Assembly: GCF_019805165.1 (NCBI RefSeq)
Contig: NZ_RWIJ01000001.1
Coordinates: forward strand, 248,001 to 312,000
Reading direction: 5' to 3'
From: Azospirillum sp. 412522
GTDB lineage: Bacteria > Pseudomonadota > Alphaproteobacteria > Azospirillales > Azospirillaceae
DNA length: 64,000 bases
Shown here: in pieces, positions 46,928-56,618 of the stretch
Layout: each line of letters opens with the position of its first letter
Position numbering within the stretch: the first letter of the stretch is position 1
Translations under genes and position numbers: made by a program
The notes under the pieces: model-generated
What the model was told of the DNA's origin: nothing
Database searches by the model: none
Seen by the model: the letters and a program-made list of their open reading frames with translations, nothing else

Positions 46928-46960
46928 AAAAGGGCGTCCGAACCGGTCGGACGCCCTTTT
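46928..46960. terminator. Bidirectional terminator between DUF1465 and rpmE
   Basis: AAAAGGGCGTCCG, loop AACCGGT-type, CGGACGCCCTTTT: 13-bp stem with A run and T run, serving both convergent genes. Confidence 0.92.
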
Positions 46961-46990
46961 CGCATCGGCAGGATAGAAGCGCGGTAACGC

Positions 46991-47215
46991 TTACTTCTTG
47001 AGGCCGAAGTTCGCGAAGCGCTTGTTGAACTTGGCGATCTGCCCGCCGGTGTCCAGCAGCTTCTGCACGCCGGTCCAGGCCGGGTGCGACTTCGGGTCGA
47101 TGTCGAGGCGCAGCGTGTCGCCCGGCTTGCCCATGGTGGAGCGGGTCGTGAACGAGCTGCCGTCGGTCATGACCACGGTGATCTCGTGATAGTCGGGATG
47201 GATGTCAGTCTTCAT
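46991..47215 (-). CDS. rpmE: 50S ribosomal protein bL31
   Basis: 74 aa. [29 protein letters not shown] and FNKRF.NFGL are bL31 hallmarks. It has no Cys at all, so it is a zinc-independent (C-) form. It stands alone, divergent from the ABC exporter. Confidence 0.96.
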   Translation of the reverse strand: MKTDIHPDYHEITVVMTDGSSFTTRSTMGKPGDTLRLDIDPKSHPAWTGVQKLLDTGGQIAKFNKRFANFGLKK

Positions 47216-47424
47216 GGCCGGGGTTCCTGCAAAGCGAGCGGCGTCTATACCAAAACGCCCCTGCCGGTGCAACCCCGGAATCGACCCCCGTTCACGCTGT
47301 CCGTGACCGCTTCCATGGTCATTTTGCGGGCGGTTTCGCCTGATCGTCGCCTTGTTGGCGTCCTTGCACCACGCTATATGCCAGCGATCCGCAGCAATAA
47401 CCCCAACAGAGAAGCGGGAACCGC

Positions 47425-49242
47425 GTGGCTCGCCAACCCTCCCCAGACATGATCGCCGCCTCCGCCCGCGGCGAGGCGGATGCCCGCCGCCGCGACCTCG
47501 GCCCCCTGCGCCGGCTGGTGCCGTTCCTGCTTCCCTACAGATGGCGCATCCTGGGCGCCATGGTGGCGCTGACCGTGGCCGCCGGCACCGTGCTCGGGAT
47601 GGGGCAGGGGATGCGGGTGCTGATCGACCAGGGCTTCGCCGGCGGCGACACCTCGCTGCTCGACCGGGCGCTGCTGGTGCTGCTGGGGGTGATCGCGCTG
47701 ATGGCGGCCTCCACCTATGGCCGCTTCTATCTGGTCAGCTGGATCGGCGAGCGGGTGGTCGCCGACATCCGCCGCGCCGTCTACGACCATGTGCTGACCC
47801 TGTCGCCCGGCTTCTTCGAGACGACCAAGACCGGCGAGATCCTGTCGCGGCTGACCACCGACACCACCCTGCTGCAGGTGGTGGTCGGATCCTCCGCCTC
47901 CATCGCGCTGCGCAACGCACTGCTGTTCCTCGGCGGCACGGGCATGCTGCTGATCACCTCGCCCAAGCTGACCGGTCTGGTGGCGCTGGTGGTGCCGCTG
48001 GTGGTGGCGCCGATCATCTTCTTCGGCCGGCGGGTCCGCAAGCTGTCGCGCGACAGCCAGGACCGCATCGCCGACATCGGCTCCTTCGTCGAGGAGACGC
48101 TGGCCGCCATCCGCACGGTCCAGGCCTTCACCCACGAGGCCATCGACCGCACCCTGTTCGGCCGGCGGGTGGAGGAGGCGTTCGACGTCGCCATCCGCCG
48201 CGTGCGGGTGCGGGCGGTGATGACGGTGATCGTCATCGTCCTGGTGTTCGGCGCCGTCGGCATCATCCTGTGGATCGGCGGCCATGACGTGGTGGCGGGG
48301 CGCATCACGCCGGGCGAACTGTCGGCCTTCGTCATCTATTCGGTGGTCGTCGCCGGGTCGGTCGGTGCCATCAGCGAGGTGATCGGCGATCTCCAGCGCG
48401 CCGCCGGCGCCACCGAGCGGCTGTTCAGCCTGCTCGCCGTCGAGTCGGAGATCCAAGCGCCGGCAGCGCCGAAGCCGCTGCCGCTTCCGGCGGCGGGGGC
48501 GCTGTCCTTCGACGCTGTCCGCTTCCATTACCCGTCGCGGCCCGACTGGGCGGCGCTGGAGGGTTTCTCGCTGGACGTGAAGCCGGGCGAGCGGGTGGCT
48601 CTGGTCGGCCCGTCGGGTGCCGGCAAATCGACGGTGTTCCAGCTTCTGCTGCGCTATTACGACCCGCAGGCCGGATCGGTGCGGCTCGACGGCGTCGATG
48701 TGCGCGATGCCGACCCGGTGGAGGTGCGCCGCCGGCTCGGCCTCGTCTCGCAGGATCCGGTGGTCTTCTCCGCCGACGCCTGGGAGAACATCCGCTACGG
48801 CCGCCCCGACGCTTCGGATGCCGAAGTGCGCGCTGCCGCCGAGGCCGCCCACGCGTTGGACTTCCTCGATGCGCTGCCGGAGGGGTTCGCCACCTTCCTG
48901 GGCGAGAAGGGCGTGCGGCTGTCCGGCGGCCAGCGCCAGCGCCTCGCCATCGCCCGCGCCATCCTGCGCGACCCGCCCGTGCTGCTGCTGGACGAGGCGA
49001 CCAGCGCGCTCGACGCGGAGAGCGAGCGGATGGTGCAGGATGCGCTCGACCGGCTGATGCATGGCCGCACGACGCTGATCGTCGCCCACCGGCTGGCGAC
49101 GGTGCTGAACGCCGACCGCATCGTGGTGATGGACCAGGGCCGCGTGGTGGAGACCGGCACCCATGGCGAACTGGTGGCGCAGGGCGGGCTCTACGCAAGG
49201 CTGGCGGCGTTGCAGTTCGACCGGGCGGAGGGCTTGGTGTAG
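47425..49242 (+). CDS. ABC exporter, ATP-binding/permease half-transporter (MsbA/BmrA-like)
   Basis: 605 aa fused TMD-NBD. Six membrane segments in about 35-320 (ABC exporter type I pattern), then the ATPase: Walker [10 protein letters not shown] near 394, LSGGQRQRL near 497, [13 protein letters not shown]-loop VAHRLATV. Homodimer expected. Substrate may be a lipid or drug. GTG start with GCGGGAA. Not linked with an msbA/lpxK context. Closely followed by an ABC-2 permease. Confidence 0.93.
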   Translation: MARQPSPDMIAASARGEADARRRDLGPLRRLVPFLLPYRWRILGAMVALTVAAGTVLGMGQGMRVLIDQGFAGGDTSLLDRALLVLLGVIALMAASTYGRFYLVSWIGERVVADIRRAVYDHVLTLSPGFFETTKTGEILSRLTTDTTLLQVVVGSSASIALRNALLFLGGTGMLLITSPKLTGLVALVVPLVVAPIIFFGRRVRKLSRDSQDRIADIGSFVEETLAAIRTVQAFTHEAIDRTLFGRRVEEAFDVAIRRVRVRAVMTVIVIVLVFGAVGIILWIGGHDVVAGRITPGELSAFVIYSVVVAGSVGAISEVIGDLQRAAGATERLFSLLAVESEIQAPAAPKPLPLPAAGALSFDAVRFHYPSRPDWAALEGFSLDVKPGERVALVGPSGAGKSTVFQLLLRYYDPQAGSVRLDGVDVRDADPVEVRRRLGLVSQDPVVFSADAWENIRYGRPDASDAEVRAAAEAAHALDFLDALPEGFATFLGEKGVRLSGGQRQRLAIARAILRDPPVLLLDEATSALDAESERMVQDALDRLMHGRTTLIVAHRLATVLNADRIVVMDQGRVVETGTHGELVAQGGLYARLAALQFDRAEGLV

Positions 49243-49308
49243 GGACATCGACGCGTCCACCCGAAGCGCGCTACCCTTTCCGCCATCCCCACTCCTTGAG
49301 GCAGTGCG

Positions 49309-50442
49309 ATGGCGCGGATATCGGCGGGCCGCCTGATGGCGGTGATGGTGAAGGAGTTCATCCAGATGAGGCGCGACCGGCTGACCTTCGCCATGATGGT
49401 GGGGGTGCCGATCCTGCAACTGATCCTGTTCGGGTTCGCCATCAACTCCGACCCCAAGGCGCTGCCGACCGCGGTTCTGGTCGCCGACTCCAGCCCCTTC
49501 GCCCGCACGCTGGTCGCGGCGATGGAGAATTCCCGCTATTTCGCCGTCGCCCGGACCGCGGCGTCGGAGGCCGAGATCGACCGGCTGCTGGCGGAAGGGG
49601 AGGTGCAGTTCGCCGTCACCATCCCCGTTGGCTTTGCCCGCGATCTCCAACGCGGCGCCCGTCCGGTCCTGCTGGTGGAAGCCGATGCGACCGATCCGGC
49701 GGCGACCAGCAATGCCCTGTCGGCGCTGACCGCCATCGCCCGGCAGGCGCTGAACCCCGACCTGACCGGGCCGTTGGCATCCCTGCGCACCGGTCCGGAC
49801 CCGGTGGAGCTGCGTGTCCACCGCCGCTACAACCCGGAAGGCATCACCCAATACAACGTCGTCCCCGGCCTGATGGGCGTGGTGCTGACCATGACCATGG
49901 TGATGATGACGGCGCTCGCCGTCACCCGCGAGCGGGAGCGCGGGACCATGGAGAACCTGCTGGCCATGCCGGTCCGTCCGTTCGAGGTGATGCTGGGCAA
50001 GATCGTGCCCTTCGTCGTCGTCGGCTATGTCCAGGTGCTGCTGATCGTGGTGGCGGCGCGGCTGCTGTTCGGCGTGCCGGTCGTCGGCAGCCTCGGGCTG
50101 CTCTCCGCCGTGCTGATCCTGTTCATCGCCGCCAATCTGGCCGTCGGCTTCACCTTCTCCACGCTGGCGCGCAACCAGTTGCAGGCGATGCAGATGTCCT
50201 TCTTCTTCTTCCTGCCGTCGATGCTGCTGTCCGGCTTCATGTTCCCCTTCCGCGGCATGCCCGGCTGGGCGCAGGCGGTGGGCGAGGTTCTGCCGCTGAC
50301 CCATTTCCTGCGCATCGTCCGCGGCATCCTGCTGAAAGGGAACGGGCTGGCCGAGATCGCGGCGGAGGTGCTGGCGCTGGCGCTGTTCCTGACGGTGGTG
50401 ACCGTGGTGGCGTTGAAACGCTATCGCCAGACTCTGGACTGA
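49309..50442 (+). CDS. ABC-2 type permease, YhhJ/YbhR-like
   Basis: 377 aa. An N-terminal helix (LTFAMMVGVPILQLILFGFAI), a periplasmic domain of about 140 residues, and five C-terminal TM helices ending near KRYRQTLD. RERERGTMENLLAMPVRPFEVMLGK is the diagnostic ABC-2 loop. Such permeases pair with an NBD and often an HlyD-like adaptor; none is beside it, as the upstream gene is already a complete half exporter. Its ATPase partner is therefore unknown. Confidence 0.88.
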   Translation: MARISAGRLMAVMVKEFIQMRRDRLTFAMMVGVPILQLILFGFAINSDPKALPTAVLVADSSPFARTLVAAMENSRYFAVARTAASEAEIDRLLAEGEVQFAVTIPVGFARDLQRGARPVLLVEADATDPAATSNALSALTAIARQALNPDLTGPLASLRTGPDPVELRVHRRYNPEGITQYNVVPGLMGVVLTMTMVMMTALAVTRERERGTMENLLAMPVRPFEVMLGKIVPFVVVGYVQVLLIVVAARLLFGVPVVGSLGLLSAVLILFIAANLAVGFTFSTLARNQLQAMQMSFFFFLPSMLLSGFMFPFRGMPGWAQAVGEVLPLTHFLRIVRGILLKGNGLAEIAAEVLALALFLTVVTVVALKRYRQTLD

Positions 50443-50609
50443 GCGGCCGGCCTCTCCGCCTTCCTTCCGCCATGGGGCGCACCACGGATGGGCCGCGCCC
50501 GCGTCTGTCCGTTCGGTTGTGCTGCCGGGACATCTCCTCCATCATTCCTTAACCGCGACCCGCTATAGCCGTAGCAGTGGCGGGGCTGACGGCTATGCGG
50601 GGGACGGAT

Positions 50610-51578
50610 ATGGGATTTCGCGCTATTGGCGGGCGTGCCTTCAAGGCGGTCGCATGCGTCGGGCTGGCCGTCGCCCTGCTGGCGGCGGGCGAGGCCGACG
50701 CCAAGTCGCGGAAGAAGAAGCCGGCGCCGATCCCGGTCTATGCCACCAGCGTCGCCTGGGGGTCCGTCACCGGCCCGTCGCTGGGTGCGCCGCGATCCAT
50801 CGGCGGGTATGCCGCCGGCTGCATCGCCGGTGCCCGCGCCCTGCCGCCTGAAGGCGTCGGCTATCAGGTGATCCGGCTGTCGCGCCAGCGCAACTATGGT
50901 CATCCGGTGCTGGTCGACATGCTCCGCGACTTCGGCCAGCGGGTGGCGCTCGCCGGGCTGGGCACCGCCCTGATCGGCGACATGGGGCAGGCGCGTGGCG
51001 GGCCGATGCCGTCGGGCCATGCCAGCCACCAGATCGGGCTGGATGCCGACGTCTGGCTGCGGCTGGACCTGCCGCCGATGGGCCGCGCCGGGCGCGAGCG
51101 GCTCGACGAGGTCAAATATGTCGATTACGACCGCATGCGCATCACCGGCGACTGGTCGGACCGGCAGGCGAAGCTGATCCAGATCGCGGCCAGCGATGCC
51201 CGTGTCGCCCGCATCTTCGTCAATCCGGCGATCAAGCTGGCGATGTGCCAGCGCAGCTGGGCCGACCGCGGCTTCCTCAACAAGCTGCGGCCCTGGCATG
51301 GCCATGACGGCCACATGCACATCCGTCTGAACTGCCCCGCCGGCAGCCCGCAATGCGAGCAGCAGGATGCCCAGCCGGAAGGCGACGGCTGTGGGGACGA
51401 GTTGATGTCGTGGCTGGACAGCGCAGCTCCCGCGACCGAGCATCCGCCGGGCTACAAGCCCGAACCGCGGGTGGTCCGCAAGATGCCGGCGGCCTGTGCC
51501 CCCGTGCTGAACGCGGCGGGCACCCGCATGGCCTCGCTGGCCGACTCCGCGGTGGTGCCGGCCAAGGAGGCGCGGTGA
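50610..51578 (+). CDS. mepA: Penicillin-insensitive murein endopeptidase MepA
   Basis: 322 aa. Signal peptide (FRAIGGRAFKAVACVGLAVALLAAG, cut near ADAK). LAS-type zinc site: GGPMPSGHASHQIGLDADVWLR gives His and Asp, and PWHGHDGHMHIRL the third His pair. It cleaves D-Ala-meso-DAP cross-bridges of peptidoglycan. Several Cys in the tail (CPAGSPQCEQ, DGCGDEL). ATG at 50610 follows GGGGGAC; 50595 is an alternative ATG. Confidence 0.92.
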   Translation: MGFRAIGGRAFKAVACVGLAVALLAAGEADAKSRKKKPAPIPVYATSVAWGSVTGPSLGAPRSIGGYAAGCIAGARALPPEGVGYQVIRLSRQRNYGHPVLVDMLRDFGQRVALAGLGTALIGDMGQARGGPMPSGHASHQIGLDADVWLRLDLPPMGRAGRERLDEVKYVDYDRMRITGDWSDRQAKLIQIAASDARVARIFVNPAIKLAMCQRSWADRGFLNKLRPWHGHDGHMHIRLNCPAGSPQCEQQDAQPEGDGCGDELMSWLDSAAPATEHPPGYKPEPRVVRKMPAACAPVLNAAGTRMASLADSAVVPAKEAR

Positions 51579-51797
51579 CCAGAAACGGGTTCGGGCATGT
51601 TTCCGCCGAGAAATTTTTCTGCTTGCATGCCATTAGCGTCCGTCTAACCTGAGGCTGGGCGGTTTCTTGCGGACGGTGTATTTGTCTCGCGCTGAGCAAC
51701 TTTAGGGATAGGTGCCGCATGCAACCGGCAGGGGAAGCCGGTGGCGGCGGGGGTCGGTCGGCGGATGGGGTGCCACGGCGATGACGGACATGGGGCG

Positions 51798-52754
51798 ATG
51801 ACGGACAAGGACGGAGCGTCCGGAAACGGACCGAGCCTGAAGACGCGCCTGTATGCGTGGTGGGAAGGTTACGACCTGTCCGGCCTGAAGGCGAAGAAGG
51901 GCGAGGAGCAGTCGCAGGAGAAGGAGAAGCCGCAGGCCGCCGCTTCCGGCCCTGCTGGCCCCGGCCCCGGCATGAACCGCTGGGGCAAGCCGCTATGGAC
52001 CGCCACCCGCATCGAGGTGGCGGAGAAGATGTGGGGCGAGGGCTTCAACACCCCCGGCGGCGCCGACCACATCCCCTATCTGGTCAAGCCGCTGGGCCTG
52101 AACCCGGCGATGAGCGTGCTCGATCTCGCGGCCGGGCTTGGCGGCACCAGCCGTACCATGGCCGGCAAATACGGCTGCTGGGTCACCGGGCTGGAGGCGT
52201 CGGAACTGCTGGCGAAGGAGGGCATGGTCCGCTCCTTCAAGATGGGTCTGGAAAAGAAGGCGCCGATCGAGACCTTCAATCCCGAACATTTCGGCTATCC
52301 CAAGCGCGTCGACGCCATTGTCTACAAGGAAGGCCTGTTCTTCGTCCGCGACAAGGAACAGATGTTCGACGGGATGGAACTCGCACTGAAGCCGCGCGGC
52401 CATCTGCTGATCACCGACTATATCGCAGAAGCCGACGTGATTGGCGCCAAGGCGGTGCAGACCTGGTGCGACAAGGAACCGCTGACGCCGAACCTGTGGC
52501 CCAAGGACCGCATGGCCAACGCGTTCGCCCAGCGCAACCTCGACCTGCGTATCGCCGAGGACATCACCGACACCCACCGCGGCCTGATCCTGTCCGCCAT
52601 CCAGGGGCTGGTCGAGCATCTGGAGAAGTTCCAGCTCGATACACCCACCAAGCTGGCGGTCATGGAAGAAGTGGAATTGTGGGCTCGCCGCGTCGCCGCC
52701 ATCGAGGCCGGCATGCGGGTCTACCGGTTCTACGCGATCAAGCCGGCCGAGTAG
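51798..52754 (+). CDS. SAM-dependent methyltransferase, class I
   Basis: 318 aa. Charged N-terminal tail of about 60 residues (Lys/Glu/Gln-rich), then a Rossmann methyltransferase: VLDLAAGLGGTSRTMA is motif I, VTGLEASELLA motif II, KPRGHLLITDYI the post-motif block. Substrate is not identifiable; the LAAGLGGTSR spelling resembles phosphoethanolamine/ubiquinone-type methylases loosely. ATG at 51798 follows GGGGCG. A stretch of about 220 bases before it has no recognisable gene. Confidence 0.82.
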   Translation: MTDKDGASGNGPSLKTRLYAWWEGYDLSGLKAKKGEEQSQEKEKPQAAASGPAGPGPGMNRWGKPLWTATRIEVAEKMWGEGFNTPGGADHIPYLVKPLGLNPAMSVLDLAAGLGGTSRTMAGKYGCWVTGLEASELLAKEGMVRSFKMGLEKKAPIETFNPEHFGYPKRVDAIVYKEGLFFVRDKEQMFDGMELALKPRGHLLITDYIAEADVIGAKAVQTWCDKEPLTPNLWPKDRMANAFAQRNLDLRIAEDITDTHRGLILSAIQGLVEHLEKFQLDTPTKLAVMEEVELWARRVAAIEAGMRVYRFYAIKPAE

Positions 52755-52823
52755 GGGCCGGAGTCTCGGGAGGCGGCATCCCTCCCGTCCCGGAAAAACT
52801 TTTGCGCGATTGCATTTTTCCAC

Positions 52824-52852
52824 TTGAGCGCGGCCACCGGTCTGGGTACATA
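52824..52852 (+). promoter_or_regulatory. Sigma-70-type promoter of the tRNA-Leu/tRNA-Ala pair
   Basis: TTGAGC at 52824-52829, 17 bases, TACATA at 52847-52852, ending 32 bases ahead of the tRNA-Leu. Confidence 0.65.
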
Positions 52853-52884
52853 GAGCGCCCCGCGTGACCCCAAGAAACGCGGAC

Positions 52885-52971
52885 GCGCTTGTGGCGGAAC
52901 TGGTAGACGCGCTAGGTTCAGGTCCTAGTGGCTGAAAGGCCGTGGGGGTTCGACTCCCTCCAAGCGCACCA
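52885..52971 (+). tRNA. tRNA-Leu (anticodon CAG)
   Basis: 87 nt with encoded CCA. Acceptor GCGCTTG pairs with CAAGCGC. Anticodon stem CTAGG/CCTAG with loop TTCAGGT gives anticodon CAG for CUG codons. A long variable arm (TGGCTGAAAGGCCGT) marks a leucine tRNA. Confidence 0.95.
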
Positions 52972-53009
52972 ACACTTCATGTGTCGGTGAAGAGTACGAG
53001 AGGTATAGT

Positions 53010-53085
<76 letters not shown>

Positions 53086-53335
53086 TTTTCTCCCGCCTGT
53101 CGGAGCGGATAATTCCCGACCATTTCCGATCCATCCGGATATTTATCGGTACAGCCACTGTGGCTTTCCAGCATCAGGAAGACGCAGACAGGGTGTTACC
53201 ACCTTGGGGCGCATGGCCGAACGGGTGCAGCGCACGGATAATCGCGCCTGTCGAATCGCAAACTCGCTTCCGCACGCTTCGACGAAAACACGCATCAGAT
53301 CCGCACGCCATTCCGATTTTTCCGGAGCGCCCGCC

Positions 53336-53707
53336 ATGTCCACACGGATGGAACACGGGTTGAGGACGCTTGTCCTCGCCCTTTATGATGAAGCTGCATT
53401 GACGGCGGCTGCCAAGGGCCTGACCGGGCTTATGGCCGAACGGGCGGCCTTGTGCGAGGCGGCGAGCCTTGCCTCCGCCCCGGCCCGCCGCGCTGTGTCC
53501 GAAGAAGAGGTGTTGCGCGTCGTGCTGTCCGCCCGCCGGCTCCAGCGCCTGGGCGGCTCGCACGACGACCAGCCGGTGCTGGTTCCCGGCCTGTCGATGC
53601 TCCCGCCGCTGCATCGGACGGCGGTTACGATGAAGCCACGCCGGGGCCGTCTGGCCCTCTGGGCGATGCGCTCGCTCGCTCGGCACCCCTCGGCGCCGCT
53701 GATCTGA
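53336..53707 (+). CDS. Hypothetical protein, 123 aa
   Basis: No family recognised. Starts MSTRMEHGLRTLVLALYDEAALTAAAKGLTGLM; predicted helical in its first half (many Ala and Leu), then a basic Pro/Arg tail (MKPRRGRLALWAMRSLARHP). GGAG nine bases upstream supports the ATG. Could be a small local regulator, but nothing shows this. It stands alone beyond tRNA-Ala. Confidence 0.5.
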   Translation: MSTRMEHGLRTLVLALYDEAALTAAAKGLTGLMAERAALCEAASLASAPARRAVSEEEVLRVVLSARRLQRLGGSHDDQPVLVPGLSMLPPLHRTAVTMKPRRGRLALWAMRSLARHPSAPLI

Positions 53708-54122
53708 CGTGCGCCGGCTGACGGGCCGTTGCTGCCTTCGCCGCAGCGCTCCGTCAGCCGGCGCCCCATCCGGATCCAGGCCCTTTATCGCGTGGTTCCA
53801 GTGCTCCCGGGGGAGCTATCGCGGATGCGCGCTGGCGCGCCGCCGCGCGGCGGGTTACATACAGCAAGGCTGTGCTTGCGCCGCAGCGATTGCGTCGCAA
53901 GCTTCCGCGCCTGCGTCGGATTGGCCTTCCCGGAGTTGACCTTTGACCAGTGGACAGTTGACCAGCCTGCCGCCCGTCACCCTATCCATGCATTGGCTTT
54001 TCATGCGGCTTTTCATGCGGCTTCCCAAACAGCCCTCCACGCGCGGTCCCTTCGCCGCCGCGTGCCGCTTGGCTCCCCAGCACTGATTTCCGGGGATCGC
54101 AACGGGCATGCGCAGGACGACG
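53708..54122. other. Intergenic region with no gene recognised
   Basis: 415 bases. A plus-strand frame runs through it but its translation is Arg/Pro/Ala-rich with no motif, and its Cys and Arg content looks like GC noise. Its right part holds direct repeats: TTGACC-type and GGCTTTTCATGC copies, listed separately. It probably supplies the promoter of the glutathionylspermidine-synthase-like gene. Confidence 0.5.
53936..54023 (+). repeat. Direct-repeat cluster upstream of the glutathionylspermidine-synthase-like gene
   Basis: TTGACC at 53936 and TTGACCAG at 53943 and again at 53958. A perfect 12-bp tandem repeat, GGCTTTTCATGC, occurs at 53995-54006 and 54007-54018, with a partial third copy GGCTT following. 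About 100 bases ahead of the gene. Confidence 0.6.
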
Positions 54123-55298
54123 ATGAAGCCGCGTGCCGATTGGCGCCCGGGTCTCCGCAAATATCCCTATGGCGTACGCGCCATGTCGGCCGGGGCCGCT
54201 TGGCGGGAGGACACCGTCTATGAGTTCACCGCCTCGCAGATCGACCTGATCGAAAGCGTGGCGGACGAACTGCACAGCATGATCGCCGTGGCCGTGCGTC
54301 ATGTGATGGAGCACAAGCTGTTCGCCTCGCTCGGCATCCGCGGCGAACTGGCCCGCATGCTGGAGGCGTCCTGGGTTGGCTACTGGGCCGGCGGGCGGCG
54401 CAACGAGCGGGCGGGCGGGCTCGCCGGCCGGCTGACGCTGGCCTATGACGGGCGCGACAGCGTCAAGCTGCTGGGCTGCAACTACGACACCACGGAAGGG
54501 CTGTTCGCCGCCTCGATGATCCAGCGGAACTGGCGCGAGGCGATGGCGCCCGATGCCAACCAGTTCAACGGCCTGCACGAGGCGCTGGTGGAGCGGTGGG
54601 AGGAACTGGCGACCGGCTTGCCCGGCCGCGGCCGCATGCACGCGACCTGCGCCACCCCGGATCCGGTGCGAGAGGGCGAATTGGTCTATCTTGCCGCCAC
54701 CGCGGCGGAGGCCGGCATCGACACCAGGCTGCTGCCGCTGCAGTCCATTGCCTGGGACGGCCGGCGGTTCCTCGACGACGAGGGGCAGCCGATCTCCTGG
54801 CTGGCGAAGCTCTATCCGTGGGACGGGCTGGCCGATGACGGATTCCTTCAGCGCCTGCGCAGCAGCGGCATGAGCGTGCTGTCGCCACTGTGGTGTTGGC
54901 TGTGGTCGAACCACGGGCTGCTGGCGGTGCTGTCCTACCTGTACCCGCGCCATCCGAACCTGTGCCGCGCCGCGCTGGACCCCGGCGGCTTGACGGGAGC
55001 CGACATGGTGACCGTGCGTGCCCTGCACGGGCTGGACGGTGCGCCGACCCGCATCCTGGAGCACGGCGCGACGATCGCCGACGATGGGCCGGACATCGGC
55101 GAGGATGTCGCGGCCCATGGCGCGGTCTGGCTGGAAACTCCGTCCTGCTTCCGCGAGGAGGACACGCGGGCCGTCCTGCACGCCTGGATCGTCGGCGACA
55201 AATGCCTGGGCATGGGGGTGCGGGAATCCGCCGATCCACGCCTGGGCGCTGGCGTCGGCCCGGACTCGGCGATGGTCCCGCACCTGTTCAGGGGCTGA
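54123..55298 (+). CDS. Glutathionylspermidine synthase-like ATP-grasp protein
   Basis: 391 aa. Matches the YgiC/YjfC/GspS synthetase family by phrases such as YEFTASQIDLIESVADELHSMI, LFAASMIQRNWREAMAPDANQFN and LWSNHGLLAVLSYLYPRHPNL. No N-terminal amidase domain, so it is the stand-alone synthetase type. Ligates glutathione-like and amine substrates in GspS; for stand-alone relatives the substrate is not settled. The ATG at 54123 is internal to a longer frame with no support. Confidence 0.85.
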   Translation: MKPRADWRPGLRKYPYGVRAMSAGAAWREDTVYEFTASQIDLIESVADELHSMIAVAVRHVMEHKLFASLGIRGELARMLEASWVGYWAGGRRNERAGGLAGRLTLAYDGRDSVKLLGCNYDTTEGLFAASMIQRNWREAMAPDANQFNGLHEALVERWEELATGLPGRGRMHATCATPDPVREGELVYLAATAAEAGIDTRLLPLQSIAWDGRRFLDDEGQPISWLAKLYPWDGLADDGFLQRLRSSGMSVLSPLWCWLWSNHGLLAVLSYLYPRHPNLCRAALDPGGLTGADMVTVRALHGLDGAPTRILEHGATIADDGPDIGEDVAAHGAVWLETPSCFREEDTRAVLHAWIVGDKCLGMGVRESADPRLGAGVGPDSAMVPHLFRG

Positions 55299-55330
55299 TT
55301 GCCCGGCTTCAGGGACTGACTGCGGGGGGG

Positions 55331-55549
55331 TCAGGGGGCGAAGGGGTTCTTCAGCGCCGGGCCGAAAGTCGCCTTGCGGGCGGCCCGCCAGATGCTTTCG
55401 GCTGCCAGATCGTTACCGCGGTCGGCGATGGCCATCCCGGCCACGCCGGGCTGATGGCTGAGCCAGTCGCGCAGCAAATTCTCGAAACGCGTGACCTCCC
55501 GTGGGTCGTCGCTGGACATGGTGATCGAAACGGTCAGTTCGGTGGTCAT
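55331..55549 (-). CDS. Hypothetical 72-aa protein
   Basis: MTTELTVSITMSSDDPREVT opens it; one alpha-beta looking domain (RFENLLRDWLSHQPGVAGMAIAD). A strong ribosome site (GGAGGGA, nine bases from ATG) argues it is real. Convergent with the ATP-grasp gene. No family recognised. Confidence 0.55.
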   Translation of the reverse strand: MTTELTVSITMSSDDPREVTRFENLLRDWLSHQPGVAGMAIADRGNDLAAESIWRAARKATFGPALKNPFAP

Positions 55550-55756
55550 GGCCGGTTCCCTCCTGGCGGTTGGACGGACCGGTCAACCCGGCAGATCGGC
55601 CGGACCGGCTCCGTGGACGAGAAGGTGCCCCCCTATGCACTGACCGAAGCCTGCGCGTCCCTTCCGGCATGCGCAATGAAAAAGGCGGGGTATGCCCCCG
55701 CCTTCCTTGCCGCCCGTCCGCAGGGAACTTTTCCGCCGGACCCTTTCGGCAACCCG

Positions 55757-56395
55757 TTACTTCGGGTCCGACTTGCCGCCGGGAATGGCGATGCTGGCGA
55801 TCTGCTTCTGCAATTCGTCGATCTGCTTCTGCAACTCGTCGAAGGTGGCGCCGGTCGTGCCGGCGGGCGCGGCGGTGGGCGTCGGGCCCGCCGGGCGTTG
55901 TCCGCCGGGTGCCTCGTCCGGAGCGCCGGCGGCGCCGAAGGGCGTGAACATGCGCATGGCCCGCTCGAACATCGCCATGTTCTGCTTGTTGACCTCGTCC
56001 AAACGGCCGAACGGGAACATGCCGCCCAGCGTGTTCTGGAAATAGTCGCGCATCTGCTCCTGATTGCGGGAGAAGGCCTGCATCGAATATTCCAGATAAC
56101 GCGGCACCACCGACTGCATGTTGTCGCCGTAGAAACCGATCAACTGGCGCAGGAAGCTGATGGGCAGAAGGTTCTGCCCCTTGCTCTCCTCCTCCACGAT
56201 GATCTGGGTCAGGACGGACCGGGTGATGTCCTCCCCGGTCTTCGCGTCATAGACCACGAAGTCCAGCCCGTCCTTCACCATCTGGCAGAGATGGTCCAGC
56301 GTGACGTAGCTGCTGGTGGCGGTATTGTAGAGCCGCCGGTTGGCGTACTTCTTGATCGTGATCGGAGCGGACTTCTGGTCTTCCTTGTCGGCCAT
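55757..56395 (-). CDS. phaR: Polyhydroxyalkanoate synthesis repressor PhaR
   Basis: 212 aa. ITIKKYANRRLYNTATSSYVTLDHL is the diagnostic PHA accumulation regulator N-terminal DNA-binding motif; VVYDAKTGEDITRSVLTQII and FYGDNMQSVVPRYLEYSM form the second conserved block (PHB_acc). The tail is Pro/Gly/Ala-rich with a C-terminal helix FDELQKQIDELQKQIASI that could be a coiled coil. Binds DNA and PHB granules, relieving repression as polymer accumulates. Divergent from the synthase-like genes. Confidence 0.95.
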   Translation of the reverse strand: MADKEDQKSAPITIKKYANRRLYNTATSSYVTLDHLCQMVKDGLDFVVYDAKTGEDITRSVLTQIIVEEESKGQNLLPISFLRQLIGFYGDNMQSVVPRYLEYSMQAFSRNQEQMRDYFQNTLGGMFPFGRLDEVNKQNMAMFERAMRMFTPFGAAGAPDEAPGGQRPAGPTPTAAPAGTTGATFDELQKQIDELQKQIASIAIPGGKSDPK

Positions 56396-56618
56396 CGAGG
56401 ACTCTTTCAAGAAGGGACGTGTTCCTGACACGGGACAAGCGTCGGATACAGGCGGCGGAAATTGTTCCGTCATTAGAACTACTCGAAGGGATAGCAATTT
56501 GTCCAGCGTTGCGCCGCGGCATAGCGCCGCGGTTGCGCTGGAGCCACCGGTTCGGACGGCCAGGACGGGCGCGTCCGGGGGGCCTCCCGCCGATACCCGA
56601 AAGGTCAGGTGGGGAGCC

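Noticed and set aside
47374..50304. 976-codon open frame on the minus strand
   Set aside because: Antisense to the ABC exporter and permease genes; His/Gln/Asp-rich noise.
53729..54223. Frame that could encode a 164-aa protein before the ATP-grasp gene
   Set aside because: Arg/Pro/Cys-rich translation with no motif and internal repeats; overlaps the true gene start.
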